Assembly: GCF_004193775.1 (NCBI RefSeq)
Contig: NC_041012.1
Span: forward strand, 14,777,223-14,841,222
Length of the DNA stretch: 64,000 nt
From: Glycine soja
Taxonomy: Eukaryota; Streptophyta; Magnoliopsida; Fabales; Fabaceae
Reading direction: 5' to 3'
Shown: positions 25,128 through 36,889 of the stretch, piece by piece
Position numbering within the stretch: position 1 is the first letter of the stretch
Layout of the letters: each line of letters begins with the position of its first letter
The notes under the pieces: model-generated
The model's database searches: none
What the model saw: only the letters and a program-made list of their open reading frames with translations
Told to the model about the DNA's origin: nothing
Program-made: the position numbers and the translations under genes

Positions 25128-25681
25128 TAGATATGACAATGGGGCGGGGACAAATATTGTTTCTCCAATCCCCGACCTCGACTTCCCAACATGTCCCCAT
25201 AACCGTACCCGATATTCGACGGGTTAAAATTTATGATCCCATAATACCCGATTCAAATTAGAAAAATATTTTTTTTGTAAAGAAAATATTAAAAATTTGA
25301 TTTTAAAACAAATAAATTGATTGTTAAACATTTATTTTTAACTACTTATATATCAATAAATTTATTATAGTGTATGTGTCTACAAAAATCGTTAAGAAAA
25401 GAATATTAAATTATGTAAAAATTCTAAAACAAAATTAACTAGTAATAAAAATTCTAGGTCTTTTGATTAAATTATGCAAAAATTCTAAAAAAATTTAAGT
25501 GGTGGGGCGGGTCCAGGTTCAGGGTCAAGGTGGATGCAGTAATTCCATACCTGTACCCGACTTTTGGTTATCGAGAAAAACCTGAACCCGAACCCATACC
25601 CAGTCAATTTGAATATTATTCGTCAAAGTCAGGACGGATTCGAACAGGCACCCACGGGTACGAGTTTTCTTGCCATACCTA
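25128..25681. mobile_element. hAT-like non-autonomous element, 554 bp
   Basis: Ends are TAGATATGACAA and, inverted, TAGGTATGGCAA. They are flanked by GGTTTGAT (25120-25127) and GGATTGAT (25682-25689), an 8-bp target duplication with one mismatch, the size expected for hAT elements. Near both ends the sequence is rich in ACCCG/CGGG runs (GGGGCGGGGAC; CCCACGGGTACGAG), as in a common plant hAT-derived repeat family. There is no transposase. Confidence 0.75.
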
Positions 25682-25739
25682 GGATTGATGACGGAAAGCA
25701 AAATCATGTGAGACTTATCCATTAGTGGATACTTCGTCT

Positions 25740-26600
25740 ACTGGAAGCAAGAAGTACTCATCTAATCCATCCAATCACTGATTGGAATATGAACTTTTAT
25801 TTGAATTATCAATTTATATCAGTTTATACAATTCTGTTTAAAAAGGATAAATATGTGAATCAATCTTATATTTACTTTTACGAGTCTATCGGTCATATTA
25901 AGTTATGAATGATAAATATGGGAAGTCTTGATTCTATGAGATAGAAGTGTGCTTTATTTTCTTATTTCAGGAAACAAGATCAAGTTATACAACAATCATA
26001 TTATTCAATCTTGAAGATACTTTTCATAATTATGAGTCTCTCTCTATAAATACGACATCAAGGATTGAAGAACGACGAAGAACATATATAAAAAAATAAG
26101 AGTATTGAATCAAGAAACAAGAGAAAAGAAAAATATTTGTTGAGAAACACATTGAATTTAAGAAAGTATATTCTTTGTGATATACAAAATACTTGTGAGA
26201 GATTAGAATTTCATTATAAATTTACTCATTGAGTGTTGTAAAGAATCTCTGATTTTATATTAAACTTATGTTTGTAAAAATTAGGAGTGACTTAGTCACA
26301 AAATAATACTTGAGTGTTTTTAGATTCAAGGAAAGTCTAAGGGTTGTGATACTACTACCCTTAAGAATACTTGTAAGCTAGAAGTGATAGAAAAAAATAT
26401 TTATTGTAATCAAGTTTGATTAGTAGAATTTTTTACTAGTTGGTAAAGGAGGACTAGAAGTAACTTCGATTGAGTGAACTAATATAAAATAAAGTATTTT
26501 TACTACTCTTCTTTAACTTATTAAAATATTTTAAATTCCATTTTTTGATACATTTTGCACACAAGATTATCGTTGAAAATTAAGTTTTATACACCATTTG
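25740..26600 (+). mobile_element. Possible LTR fragment of a copia-type element
   Basis: The segment has LTR-like traits: a TATA-like TCTATAAATACGACATC at about 26042-26060, then a 500-bp stretch resembling the R-U5 region of plant copia LTRs (repeated short phrases around ACTTGTAAGC and AGTGACTTAG). I find no primer-binding site after it, no clear TG/CA borders and no partner LTR. It may be a solo or truncated LTR. Confidence 0.3.
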
Positions 26601-29600
26601 ACGACAATCCACCTGAACTTAAGAAAACTTATCTCAATTATTGGCCGATAGTTTTTAATAAATTAATTTATCTTCCATTCAAAAAGATATTATATTTTAA
26701 CTAATTCACTATTCAACCCAACTGTGATTTATTATTTTTTAGTCATAGTATTTAAAAATTAGAAACTAGTATAGTTAATATTTTTATATACAAATAATCC
26801 TTATTATAATTTAATTATAACATGTAAAGTCTAAATCATATAATAATTCTTATAGATAAATGGTTTTAAAAAGTAAAAGTAATGAAATTAAAATAATAAT
26901 AATAATAATAACAATAATAGACAAATCTTATTGTATGATCAGAACCATATAATTTATGTCACAATGAGATTAACCAACACAAAATTTCAACCATATAATA
27001 TACTTAAAAATATTATCCTGAAAATAAATTAAAATATCATGTTAAAATAATTAAAAGGTAAATATATTTATAAAAGAATTATACAAATTCAAAAATTTAA
27101 ATGCTCTTTAATTTTTAATATAAATAAATTTTAAAATATTTCTTATAAAAACACAAAAATAAAGTACACCTTAAAATAATATCCACAATTACAAAAAGAA
27201 ACACTCAAATTAAAATAATTATATTAAAATTATTATATGTACATTCTTTTTATTTATACTTTTGATATAGGTATTGCATAATTATTTGAAGTAAGAATAA
27301 ATCATAATAAATTTAAATGGACTTAATATTCTTTATGATAATATCTATTTAATTACAAATACAATTAATCATCTTGCTCAATTTTACTATAATTATATTT
27401 AATACACATCCAAATATTTAATTAAAAATTAATAATTTTATCTATGCACATATATTTTATATATATGCCAAAAAAATATGAAAATGTATAATTTAAATAA
27501 TTTATATGGGGTTTGCTTGTATACACGCATTCCAAATTTAGTTAGAGTATGCTGACAGCCTACACCAAAATATGTTGGAAGAGAAAACAATTATTTCTTT
27601 ATTTTAACTTATTTATTTTAGGGGCATATATGGAATTTTAAAAAAATTATATAATTAAAAAAATAAATAACCAATATAAATTAGATTTTATGATTTAAAA
27701 GTAATGTGAGTTTATACCAAAAAAAACTAATGTAAGTAGTCGATGAATACTTGAGTTTCTATTTTGATTATTAAAATTTAATTGTTGATATTCTTATACA
27801 TGTTTTTTATTTTAAAAATTTAAATAAATGTTATTTTTCATAATTTTGATATTAAGTAATAACATTAAATATTATGTTACTACTCATGCACAGTTTTTAA
27901 AAGTATCAAACGAAAATGAAGTTTAAAAATATAAAATGTATCTTTCAACACTTTAGTGCCTTTTTAGAAATTCAAAAAAGTACTTATAGTAATCAGTATG
28001 CATAAAAATAAATTTATTATTGATTTTTTATGTTAATTTATTATTGATTTAAAAAAGTACTTATATATATATATATATCAATTTATGTTTTTTTATTATT
28101 GATTTAATCTACATTTTCATCATATTTTTTCAAATAATCTCATACAATATTATTTTGATTTCTTATATATTATAAAATCACTTATATTTCTTCTATAATT
28201 TCACTCTATTTCAAAAGTATTAATGTCATTTATTTAGTAGGGGTGATGATTTTTGTTGGAGAAAAAATTTAGGAAGAGAATTGTCAACTAACAAACATTT
28301 TAAGTTATATGTATACTTCTGATACAATAATGAATTTTTTTTATTTTTTATTTTCTTTTACTATGATGTTTGAGACACGTGAAGAATATTTGAAGAATTA
28401 CATATTTATTTTAATAATTTACATGCATTTATAACTTTTTGTAACAACAATAATTGTTTTTACACATGTTATCTTACTTTTATTAAATTAAATTATTTTT
28501 TTAATGTTTTACTTATTATATGTCAAAGAAAATAATTCAATAGAAAACTTGAATAATTTTTTTCGTTCTACAATTGGTCTAGTTTTTTACCCGTGCGATG
28601 CACGGGGTTACATTTTATTTGTGTATGTATTTGATGATTTTTTATGTAAATGTTTTGATGTAAGAAAAATCGTCCAAAATAATATAGGTTTTTGTTGAAT
28701 TATTTATTGTGATATATAATCAATAAAATATCTCGAAAATAAGTCAATGTAATAAATATAAATATAAAATAAGAAAATGTTTAGTATTGTACTTAACAAA
28801 GCATGTATTGATGTTAGAAACAAATCTTTGATCATTATTTAATTTTTTTAACTGAATTATAAATTGTTGAAAGACATCCTTAATTAATTCAACATAGTGA
28901 AATTGATAATAAATTATTGACCAATTAAGTTAAATAAATTTATATTTTATGACAATTTTACATGATTAATATTGATAATAACATAATATATAATTAATAT
29001 ACGATGTTAATGCAACAATACATGATAGATTATATTTTAAAGTTTAACAAAATGAAAGTCTTTGTTGCAATATTCCTTGGATGTGAAAGGTGTCAAAGTT
29101 TCAATCTTATGTTACATTTTTTAATCAATTTAAAACAAAAAATCAATATTAAAAAGTATGCAAATAAATAAATAATATGCTTCTAAATATTAAAAAGATA
29201 AGAAGTATGTTATAGAAAATAATAAATAAATAATAGCAATACTTGAAAAGATATAAAATATTTTTATTATTAACAAAAAAAATATTTAAATTCCTTTGAT
29301 ATATATATATATTATCAAAATAATTTTTTTGGTCAATCATATTTTTTATTAATGTGATAACTTTATTTTATCAATATAATATAAAGATACAATAGAACTT
29401 GTTTATTTAAACGTATATCATACATTAATATCATATTATTTATAATTACATTTATATATTTTAATTCAAATTCATTGATGTTTTTAATTATGATCGATAG
29501 AGTGTTGCCTATTCAAAGTTTTGATAAACTTTCAATATGAGAAATATTAAAAAAAAATGTTACAAACCCTTTATTTTGATAAAAAAATAAGTTGAAATTA

Positions 29601-30975
29601 TAACCATCAATAAAAATTGGTATTAAGAAGTTCTTTGTTAAATTTTCACATAAAAAAATAAGAAAAAAAAATCATGTCACATAAAAAACTAAGGCTAAAA
29701 TTCAACAATCAATAAAAATTTTGAAATACTTTTACATATAATGTTTTTAATTTTATTTTCTTTATAATATTAGTGTTTTAAATTTATATAATTTTTTATA
29801 ATAACTTAATTGTTTAATTATGTGATTCAAAATAAATATCATTATCTTATCATAAATTTACCATTCTAAAATCTAAAAAATATTTATATACATTTAGTGT
29901 GCAGTTTTTATTTTTTTTATTATAATTAAAGTCATATTGTGGAAACATAAGTTTTTAACTCTAAAATGAAAAAAAATATATAATTAAAATTTACACTTCC
30001 TATGCATATACTTACTATTATAAACATTACCTTTTTTATTATATATGATTTTCTAATAAAAAAATATTCTAATATAACAGTACAAATTAGTAGAATGATT
30101 TATATATTTTTATTTTTAATTCAAAATTCAATCCAACAGTATGAATTATCTTAATAAAAAAATTAATGCATTTCACATTTTGAATTAATATTATTTACGA
30201 ATAATTATGGAAACATTTAAATATCGATTAAAGGATATCATTGTCTTAAATATCATTTAATGATACATTAATAAGCATTAAATATCAATTAAATGATACA
30301 ACTTAAAATATGATACAAATAAGAATCAAATATTTTTTCAAAATAAATCCTATTAAAAATAAGAATTAAACTACTAAATATCTTCTATCTAATTTGATTT
30401 AAATGCTTCATGTATAAGTGACTCATGTAAAACAAAATATGCATAAACATTCACACAACATAAAAAAATACAAAGATAATAAAAAGTGACTTTATCCTCT
30501 AAATACTAAAATTATGAAGCATATATTCATTACTAAAATTGTTAAAACAACAAATCAAACAACCCCAAACAAAATTGTATAGCAATGGAAAATGAACATA
30601 AAGAGGCAAAACAAAAAAGAATTAAAAAAAATGTAATAAAATTAGTGGACGTGTTTTGCACTTGAAATCAACCAAAGTATTGAAAAGTGAAGATGAACCA
30701 AGGTGAACTAACCTGAAAATAGGGGAAAATGTAAGGAAAATTACAAATTTCACAAACAAGAAGAGAAAAAATGAATATCCCAGTGAAAGATTCACATTAA
30801 ACCAAATAAAAATAATTTAAAATTTAAGAAAATCATAGAGAATATAAATATATAGAAAAGGAAAAAGCATAGACATGAATCTTATTGTTAGAAAGCACAA
30901 AAGATTTGAAACCGTCAAGGATACTAATTATGTGGAGAGAAAGGTTATGTAAGAAGAGGGTTTAAGAGTATAAAG
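26601..30975. other. AT-rich gene-free region
   Basis: More than 4 kb of very AT-rich DNA with no defensible reading frame or RNA gene. It contains (AAT)n at about 26893-26920, a short (AT)n at 28064-28078 and the Helitron-like hairpin described separately at 28579-28606. Confidence 0.6.
28579..28606 (-). mobile_element. Possible Helitron 3' terminus (minus strand)
   Basis: On the minus strand a perfect 7-bp GC-rich stem, CCCGTGC/GCACGGG with a 3-nt loop (28590-28606), is followed after 7 nt by CTAG (28582-28579). A short GC-rich hairpin just before a CTRR end is the mark of a Helitron 3' end. It stands out sharply in surrounding AT-rich DNA. The base after CTAG is A, not the expected T, and no 5' end was found, so this is tentative. 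Confidence 0.4.
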
Positions 30976-32097
30976 GGGTGTATTGAATTAGAATCTTAAA
31001 AGATTATTTTAACATAAAAAACACTTGTGATTTTTTAAGATTATTTAGAAATATTATTACTTATCAGATTTCTTTATAAGACTTTTATGATAGTTTGAAT
31101 TTTAAGAAATTTATATCATAAAAATTTAAAAGATTTAAAATGACTTTAGATTTATAAGATTTCGAAGAATTATGTGAATTTTTAAAAATATATTTAAAAT
31201 TACAAGAATTAGTGAAAAAAAATAAAAAATGATGAGATTTGGATAAAAAATAAAATCAATATAATCTTTTAAATATTTTAATAGTTGTATTGATTCTAGC
31301 TTTATATCCTCCTATACTTACCTCTTTTGCAATAGCATTTTTTTATTTTCACTTTTGGATTTGAACAAATTATACATTGTTGTTTTTTTTATTATAATTA
31401 TTTCATGGTAAATATAATAATATGCTTAAATGAGTTGCAATAATAAGCATATAGTAGGAAGGGAATAGTGAGGGTGAAAAATTGTTAGGAAGATTACTAA
31501 ATATACAGATGACGAAATTAAGAGTGACAATCACAAAAATATTGTATCGAGCAGGTGATAGACATAGTCAATATAAGAAAAATATGACTATCTTTAACAC
31601 ATAAGACAAATATTAATTTAGTTTAGAAAACAAAAGGAAAAGTGCATAGGGGAGGAGTATATTTGATATTTTTTTATTCTAAAAGAATAGGAAAAATATA
31701 TATGTCACACCTATGTGGAAGAATATTAAAGAGAGATGAGAAAAAAAAAAGTTTGGTAACAAATAGAAAAAGAAAGAAAAAACTCTAATAAAATCTCAAG
31801 GATTTGGGTGAGATTGTTCGATAAATATTTTACACTAAAAAGTCTAATGAAATCCATCAAAATCCTTTTTTAAAAAATTCATTGAAATTTGTATATTTTT
31901 AAATACCAAAAGACTTTCTATATGTTATAAAAAAATCCTAATTGAATATTATCAAATTTTGTTACCTTCCTTTAAAAGTCTTAATTAAATATCACAAAAC
32001 TTATTTATACCATTTAAAAATTCAAATTGAATACCACAATATTTTTTTATATAAAAAACTCTTTTAAAATCTATTAAAATCCTAATCTAATACACCC
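30976..32097. mobile_element. Non-autonomous element with long inverted ends, 1.1 kb
   Basis: The left end reads GGGTGTATTGAATTAGAATC and the right end, inverted, GGGTGTATTAGATTAGGATT. Similarity between the two arms extends imperfectly for roughly 300 bp inward, with recurring motifs such as AAGATTT and AAAATCCT. The middle is AT-rich and non-coding. I could not see a convincing target duplication; PIF/Harbinger- or hAT-related are both possible. Confidence 0.6.
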
Positions 32098-32734
32098 AGA
32101 TGAAAACCATTGGGTGAGTAATGATTATTTACAATAACAAAACTTTTGATTTGTAAACGTTAGAATTAAATAGTAATTTGTATAATTTCTATTGTAATAT
32201 TCTGCTATATAGTAATCGTAATTTGTATATATTAATGTTTTTTTAAGTAAAATATATAATCCTATAATATATTTTCATTTTATACTTCAAATATAGTAGA
32301 CTCTCTCATAGACATTAATATGGTTTCTTGAAATTTTTTTTATAGATATTTACTAATATAATTATCATTAGTAAGTTCTATGGAAGATAAGAGTAAAAAA
32401 TACATGGATATGATGTTTGGTTTTGGTAAACTAATTTCTAATACTTATAACAATCCAATAATTGTAGATATAATATAAAGATGAGTTATTTTGGAAATTC
32501 AACCGGACCTAATTAGATAAATAAAAATTTTCATAAAGTGATTTTTTATTAAATTAAAAAATACAATTTTTATTTAAAAAGTCATACTGAATAATTTATT
32601 ATAATATTTTTAAAAGTTATATATAAATTAAAAATAAAAAATGTTAAATTTATATAAGCAGTACACACAAATCTTTTTTTTTTCAATTAAGTATTAGTTG
32701 ATATCATATTTTTTTTTATTAAGTTTAATGTAAT
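32098..32734. other. AT-rich spacer
   Basis: No gene, RNA or clear repeat recognised. Confidence 0.5.
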
Positions 32735-33398
32735 TAAGGGTGTTCGTAGGTCAGTTTGGACTGATTTTTTCCAAATTCAGGATCCAACCTTGGTTTGGTT
32801 TGGTTTGATTTTTACAATTTTTTTTAAAATCAATCGAACCCAACCAATTCATGAAGAGTTTAGTTTAGTTCGGACCAACATGTTATCCATTTATAATTGA
32901 TTCATTTAATATCATCAACATAATATTCTAAAATAGACTAATACAAATTAAAATAAAATATTTTTCAACGAATTTTACTATAATAGTCTGAATCGTAATT
33001 ATTTCCTACAAATTAATTTCTTACCAGAAGTTTTGGTGCAACCAGATTTGCTATAACCAAATTTGTTGCAACCAGATATGTGGAAACAAATGAATAACAT
33101 ATGATTAATTAATATTATAAACATGAAAGAAAAAATTAATATAAAAAAATATGAAAAAAATAACAATATACCTAAAAACAATACCTTAAAAGTTCCAACA
33201 CTAGTAGTCCCCCAACCTTTGCAGTTTCAACACTTAAAGTCTCAATATTAGTCATATTTAAAGCCAAAACAAATTACTCTAAAATTCAATTTTGATCGAA
33301 TTAATAAATCTAAACCTGTGACTCAACCTATACATAAACGATTTTGATCAGTTTGGTTTGGTTTTGATAAGATACATAAGTACCCGTAAATACCCCTA
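32735..33398. mobile_element. hAT-like MITE-type element, 664 bp
   Basis: Ends are TAAGGGTGTTCG and, inverted, TAGGGGTATTTACG. Close to each end lies a run of GGTTTGG repeats (32790-32810; 33350-33362), typical of a plant hAT-like family starting TAGGGGTGTTC. Flanking octamers AATGTAAT and GGAGTAGT agree at only half their positions, so the target duplication is unproven. Confidence 0.55.
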
Positions 33399-33490
33399 GG
33401 AGTAGTAATAAAATTTCATTGTATTTCATGATATAACACCACATCTATTATTGAATGGTAAAAGATATTTCATGATACATGAAACACTAA

Positions 33491-33929
33491 GGGCATCTCC
33501 GGCGCAAGTTTCTTATATGAGTTTCTTAATCATCTTTTTGTGATTCCCACAATGTCATGTCACTCATAAGAAACTCATACAACATTTTACTCCAATGCAA
33601 GAAACCACAAGAAATCCAAATATTTAAATTATTTTATTATAAGAATAATCAATTCATTTTTCTCACTACTGTTTTCTAACTTCAAAAAGGACTTTTTCCG
33701 AAACCTTCCCCACTTTTTCTTTTCTCAAGAACCTTCCCCTCCCACCCACTTCTTCGAGAAGGCAAAGAAATAATATTTTATGGTTAAGATACAGTTTCTT
33801 ATATAAGAAACACTGCGTGTCGTGAAGGAATGAGATGCGCCACGTAAGTTGTCTCCAATGCTAAATTCCTTCAACAATCCGTTTCTTCATCTTAAGCAAC
33901 TAGGACAATAAATCCCATTGGAGATGGCC
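33491..33929. mobile_element. Tourist-like (PIF/Harbinger) MITE, 439 bp
   Basis: Ends are GGGCATCTCC and, inverted, GGCCATCTCC, flanked on both sides by TAA (33488-33490 and 33930-33932). The 3-bp TAA duplication and GGSCATCTCC ends fit Tourist-like MITEs. The inside carries TTTCTTATATGAG / CTTATATAAGAAAC motifs and no coding sequence. Confidence 0.8.
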
Positions 33930-33932
33930 TAA

Positions 33933-34854
33933 GAGTCTAATCTTTATCTATGCAGTCCAAAAGAACCTAAAAAATATTTAGATATCAAAGTGAAATTAGC
34001 TTTAGATACTTTTCATGACTCACTATATCCATGAATAAAAGCAAAAAGAAAAAGGAAAAGAAACATATCCTTTATCTTTCCTTATAATTTTTACAGACAA
34101 CATAAGTTTCTCAGAGGGATCAATACCTTCATCGACCTGTGAAGAATTGTAACAAAAAAAAAGGCCAATCGAACTAGAAAGAAGAATCTTTAAAGAAAAA
34201 GGAAAAACCTTTGCCATTTCAGGCAAGATGGAGTTTTGTTGAAACCATGCTTCTTTCTTTTCTTTCTTTTTGTTATTCTTGTTTAGTTTTGACTACAACC
34301 ATAGAGAGGGAGAAAGAGAATCATAAATAGAGAATGATGAAATCGTATAATAATTGTTGATAAATAATTTAAAATAAAACAAAAAAAAATCAAGAAAGCA
34401 AGATTGAACCTAATAAAATACATAAAAAATGAGAAATTTGAGAGAAAGGAAAGAACAAAGGAAAATAAAGTGAAAAGAGGAAGGCAGGAGGAAAACTCAT
34501 CATCATGGTGCCTAACCATGGGAAAGATGAACCTCCAATTTTGCTTTCGAAAACGAAAGTATAATAAAGAAAAGCATGTTACTACCATGAATACACATCA
34601 TCATTTGAAATTGCAATCTCTATGGGAAAAAATGTTGACATATAAGAGACATGAGGATAAGTGATTAAGAAAAGAAGAAAAGAGTGACTGAGAAAAGAAG
34701 AAAAAACATATGACTTTGTACCCAATTTTTGTCGCAATCCCACAACAAAGTATGATGCTTGAATCTCTGAAATCCAAACCCCCCTTCCTCTCTGAATGCC
34801 TCTATCCCTCCTCCTTTTGCCAGTTCATTTTCTTCGAGCCACTATTGGCTGTCG
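33933..34854. other. Spacer before the LTR element, no gene recognised
   Basis: Purine-rich plus-strand frames around 34404-34664 (Lys/Glu/Arg-rich) are compositional, with no family match. The 34710-34855 stretch is less AT-rich than its surroundings and is cut by the LTR insertion at CATCC; it might be old exon sequence, but I cannot name it. Confidence 0.35.
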
Positions 34855-34859
34855 CATCC

Positions 34860-35266
34860 TTTTATGAATCAGTCCAAGCTATCAGACCAACCACTACTAC
34901 CAGAGCAAGGGGAGACAAGCACTCACCTGAGGATAAAAAGGCACATCACACGTCCTCAATGCTAGAGGGATTGCATAACAAACTTGGACCAGGGATGTTG
35001 AGCTGGAAACCTGTCATTGGAGGGAAAAGATCCTGTTTTCTAGGATCCAAATTCTGTTACTCATTTTGTTATTGCTTCCTTGCTCCATAGGATTGGTAGA
35101 GGAATTAGAATAATAGCTTAGCATTCATGTGCCTATATATATACGAATGAATGATGTAATGGAAGGCAAACAGAAATATAATAAGAAATTCCCTCTCCTT
35201 AATCTCTCTTTCTGGAGGTACCTAGACCTCGAACGCTAGGATCCATAGAGTAGAATTTCTACTCAT
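34860..35266 (+). repeat. 5' LTR of the gene-capturing element (interrupted)
   Basis: It aligns along its whole length with the 3' LTR at 37553-37951 (shared GGGGAGACAAGCACTCACCT, GCCTATATATATACGAATGA, TGGAGGTACCTAGACCTCGA), with scattered differences showing some age. GCCTATATATATA is a good TATA-type promoter core. The last bases of the LTR (AACA, 36157-36160) are separated from it by the nested copia remnant, with CTCAT on both sides. Confidence 0.85.
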
Positions 35267-35274
35267 AAAGAAAT

Positions 35275-35926
35275 GAAACTCTCTTATATTCAAGAAGCAG
35301 GCCAGCAAGATCATCAACTGAGGCATAAGTATCCTTCATCATAAAGGCAATGGAAAAAGGACCATAAGAAGAGTCTAGGCCACTCAAGAGATAACCAACA
35401 AGATCCTCATCTGATATGGGGTGAAGATTTTCAGTAAGGGAATCTGCAATGGAGCGTTTACCCTCAATATACTCAATCATGGAAAGAGAACCTTTGTTAA
35501 GGGTTTGGAGTTGTGGTTTTAGAGCCATACGACGAGCTCTGGTTTGGGCTTGAAAGGTTTTATCAATGGCAGTCCATGCCATGTGAGAAGATGATGCACA
35601 GACCACGATGGAGAAAGCCCTATCGGACAGTGTGGATTTGATCCAAAGGAGAACAAGGCGATCTTTTTTTTCCACAGAAGAAAATCTGGGTTGGGTTCCG
35701 GTATTGAAACACCATCGGAGGTTGTAGTGATGTGTGTCTTTCTTGGAGGTGTAGGAGAAAGGATGAAAGACTCAAGTTCAAAGGTCTCCAGAGCAGAAAT
35801 TATTGTGGATCTCCACAGTGAATAGTTGTCTCTGTCTAATTTTATGGTAATGGGTGGAAGTTGAAGGCTTAGGTTGGAGGTGTTGTTATTAGCAAGTGTC
35901 AAGAGAGAAGAGCTTGAGTTGGCCAT
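35275..35926 (-). pseudogene. Copia gag fragment, frameshifted
   Basis: Starting at an ATG at 35926 just after the primer-binding site, the protein opens with a Ser-rich MANSSSSLLTLANNN, then ITIKLDRDNYSLWRSTIISA, the conserved start of plant copia gag. A single-base shift in an A-run near 35666-35673 breaks the frame after DFLLWKKK; it continues as DRLVLLWIKSTLSDRAFSIV and the UBN2-type gag block (MALKPQLQTLNKGSLSMIEY, LVGYLLSGLDSSYGPF), running to DDLAGLLLEYKR where LTR sequence takes over. There is no zinc knuckle, protease, integrase or reverse transcriptase. It is the minus-strand passenger of the outer element. Confidence 0.8.
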
Positions 35927-35954
35927 GGATGAAGATGAACGTGAACAAAATTGT

Positions 35955-35967
35955 GGCTCTGATACCA
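35955..35967 (-). promoter_or_regulatory. Copia primer-binding site
   Basis: TGGTATCAGAGCC on the minus strand is the standard plant LTR-retrotransposon site complementary to the 3' end of initiator tRNA-Met. It lies about 30 nt upstream of the gag start codon. Confidence 0.8.
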
Positions 35968-36186
35968 TAAAGAAATGAAACTCTCCTATATTCAAGTGTG
36001 AGTTTACAATACAATATATATAGATAGTGCAAGACGTAACCGTATGAGAAACTACCCCTACAAATATGGCATGTAAATGATAGCATGCACAACTCTAGGA
36101 ACTAACATTGAAACATTCAAAAAACTGCTAACTACGAATATTCTCTATTAGCTCATAACAATTTGGTGCTTTCATTTAGAGTTGCT

Positions 36187-36438
36187 ATGGTAGAATCAAC
36201 CCGTTCAAAATCTAATCTAGATAGCATTGAGGAAGCTATTGCTAAGCTTGCCTCTAATCAACTCCATGTCACCTTCAAATTAGACGAGCTACTCCAGCAA
36301 CTGACCACCCTGTAGACCACTCAGCAACAACAACAACCCCCGCCACACTCTTCTCCATCTTCCTCCCCTCTGCAGTCACTGCCACCAGCCGCCCCCATAC
36401 CGACCATGCCTCCCATGTCAACTCCACTTCCATGACCT
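36187..36438 (+). pseudogene. Start of a Ty3/gypsy gag, truncated
   Basis: An ATG 26 bases after the LTR end opens MVESTRSKSNLDSIEEAIAK followed by LASNQLHVTFKLDELLQQL, a coiled-coil-like start seen in plant gypsy gag-pol proteins. A TAG at 36313-36315 ends the frame after 42 codons. The following 120 bases would encode Gln/Pro-rich sequence (QQQQQPPPHSSPSSSP), also usual for this part of gag, before a second stop (36436-36438) and the switch to captured sequence. No nucleocapsid or enzyme domain remains. Confidence 0.65.
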
Positions 36439-36525
36439 GAAATCATGCAGCAACGTCTCGCATCCTTGCCAGCTCCGCTTACCAGTAGAGGAGACACTAC
36501 GGGGAAGCTCGTAGCACCACTCCAC

Positions 36526-36732
36526 CCTACATTGCCTCTTGAGAACGGCAACAACATCCATCGTGGTACCCGTCTTCCTCTTAACGTGCTCAGTGTAGGT
36601 AACAACGTACTGCAGACCATCCTCAAGAAAGTTCTTAAGGACTCTACGAGCCAAATAGTGAATCTTGAGTTTCATAATGTTCTGCATGTTGTCGCACAGC
36701 ACCACCTTGTACCCCTTGGCTCCTCCCTTGTC
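36526..36732 (-). pseudogene. Histone H4 fragment captured in the LTR element
   Basis: On the minus strand the translation is [66 protein letters not shown]. This tracks histone H4 from its KGGAK tail through DNIQ, LARR, the VTYTEHARRKT segment and AMDVVYALKRQ. About 17 residues between LARR and VLK are deleted, and many conserved residues are changed, which is striking for one of the most invariant eukaryotic proteins. After KRQ the usual GRTLYGFGG end is lost. It lies in opposite orientation to the retroelement and directly abuts the RNA-binding protein fragment, but in a different frame. Confidence 0.8.
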
Positions 36733-36883
36733 TCCCTCCTACGACCACTGTATCCACCGCCGTCACCTCCACCACCACCACCGAAGCCACCGCCTCCACC
36801 ACAACCACGATTGGTGTGGGTTTGCGCTTCATGGATAGTGATGTTTGACCGTCAAGGTCTTGGCCGTGCAAACCATTGTTCAT
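36733..36883 (-). pseudogene. Glycine-rich RNA-binding protein fragment
   Basis: Minus-strand reading gives NNGLHGQDLDGQ, then, after a frame change, ITIHEAQTHTNRGC and a Gly-rich run (GGGGGFGGGGGGDGGGYSGR). This is the C-terminal edge of the RRM (pattern MNGxDLDGRxITVNEAQ) and the start of the Gly-rich tail of plant GR-RBP proteins, which bind RNA and respond to cold and the clock. It lacks RNP1 and RNP2 and most of the RRM. It continues without spacer into the histone H4 fragment, two bases out of frame. The fusion could have formed at the RNA or template-switch stage before or during insertion. Confidence 0.7.
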
Positions 36884-36889
36884 AACTCT

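Larger units (their letters stand above)
35267..36151 (-). mobile_element. Nested copia remnant in the 5' LTR
   Basis: CTCAT occurs at 35262-35266 and 36152-36156, splitting the LTR's TCATAACA end, which marks an insertion. Read on the minus strand it has an LTR-like stretch (about 36107 to 35968), a primer-binding site at 35967-35955 (TGGTATCAGAGCC, matching initiator tRNA-Met), then a gag reading frame, then a jump back into LTR sequence. The phrase AAAGAAATGAAACTCTC at 35268 recurs at 35969, so the interior from gag to the 3' LTR seems deleted through a short homology (TTGAATATA). Confidence 0.7.

Noticed and set aside
34283..34664. Overlapping open frames on both strands near 34.3-34.7 kb
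   Set aside because: Composition-driven (purine-rich on one strand, Phe/Leu-rich on the other), without family match or conservation clues.
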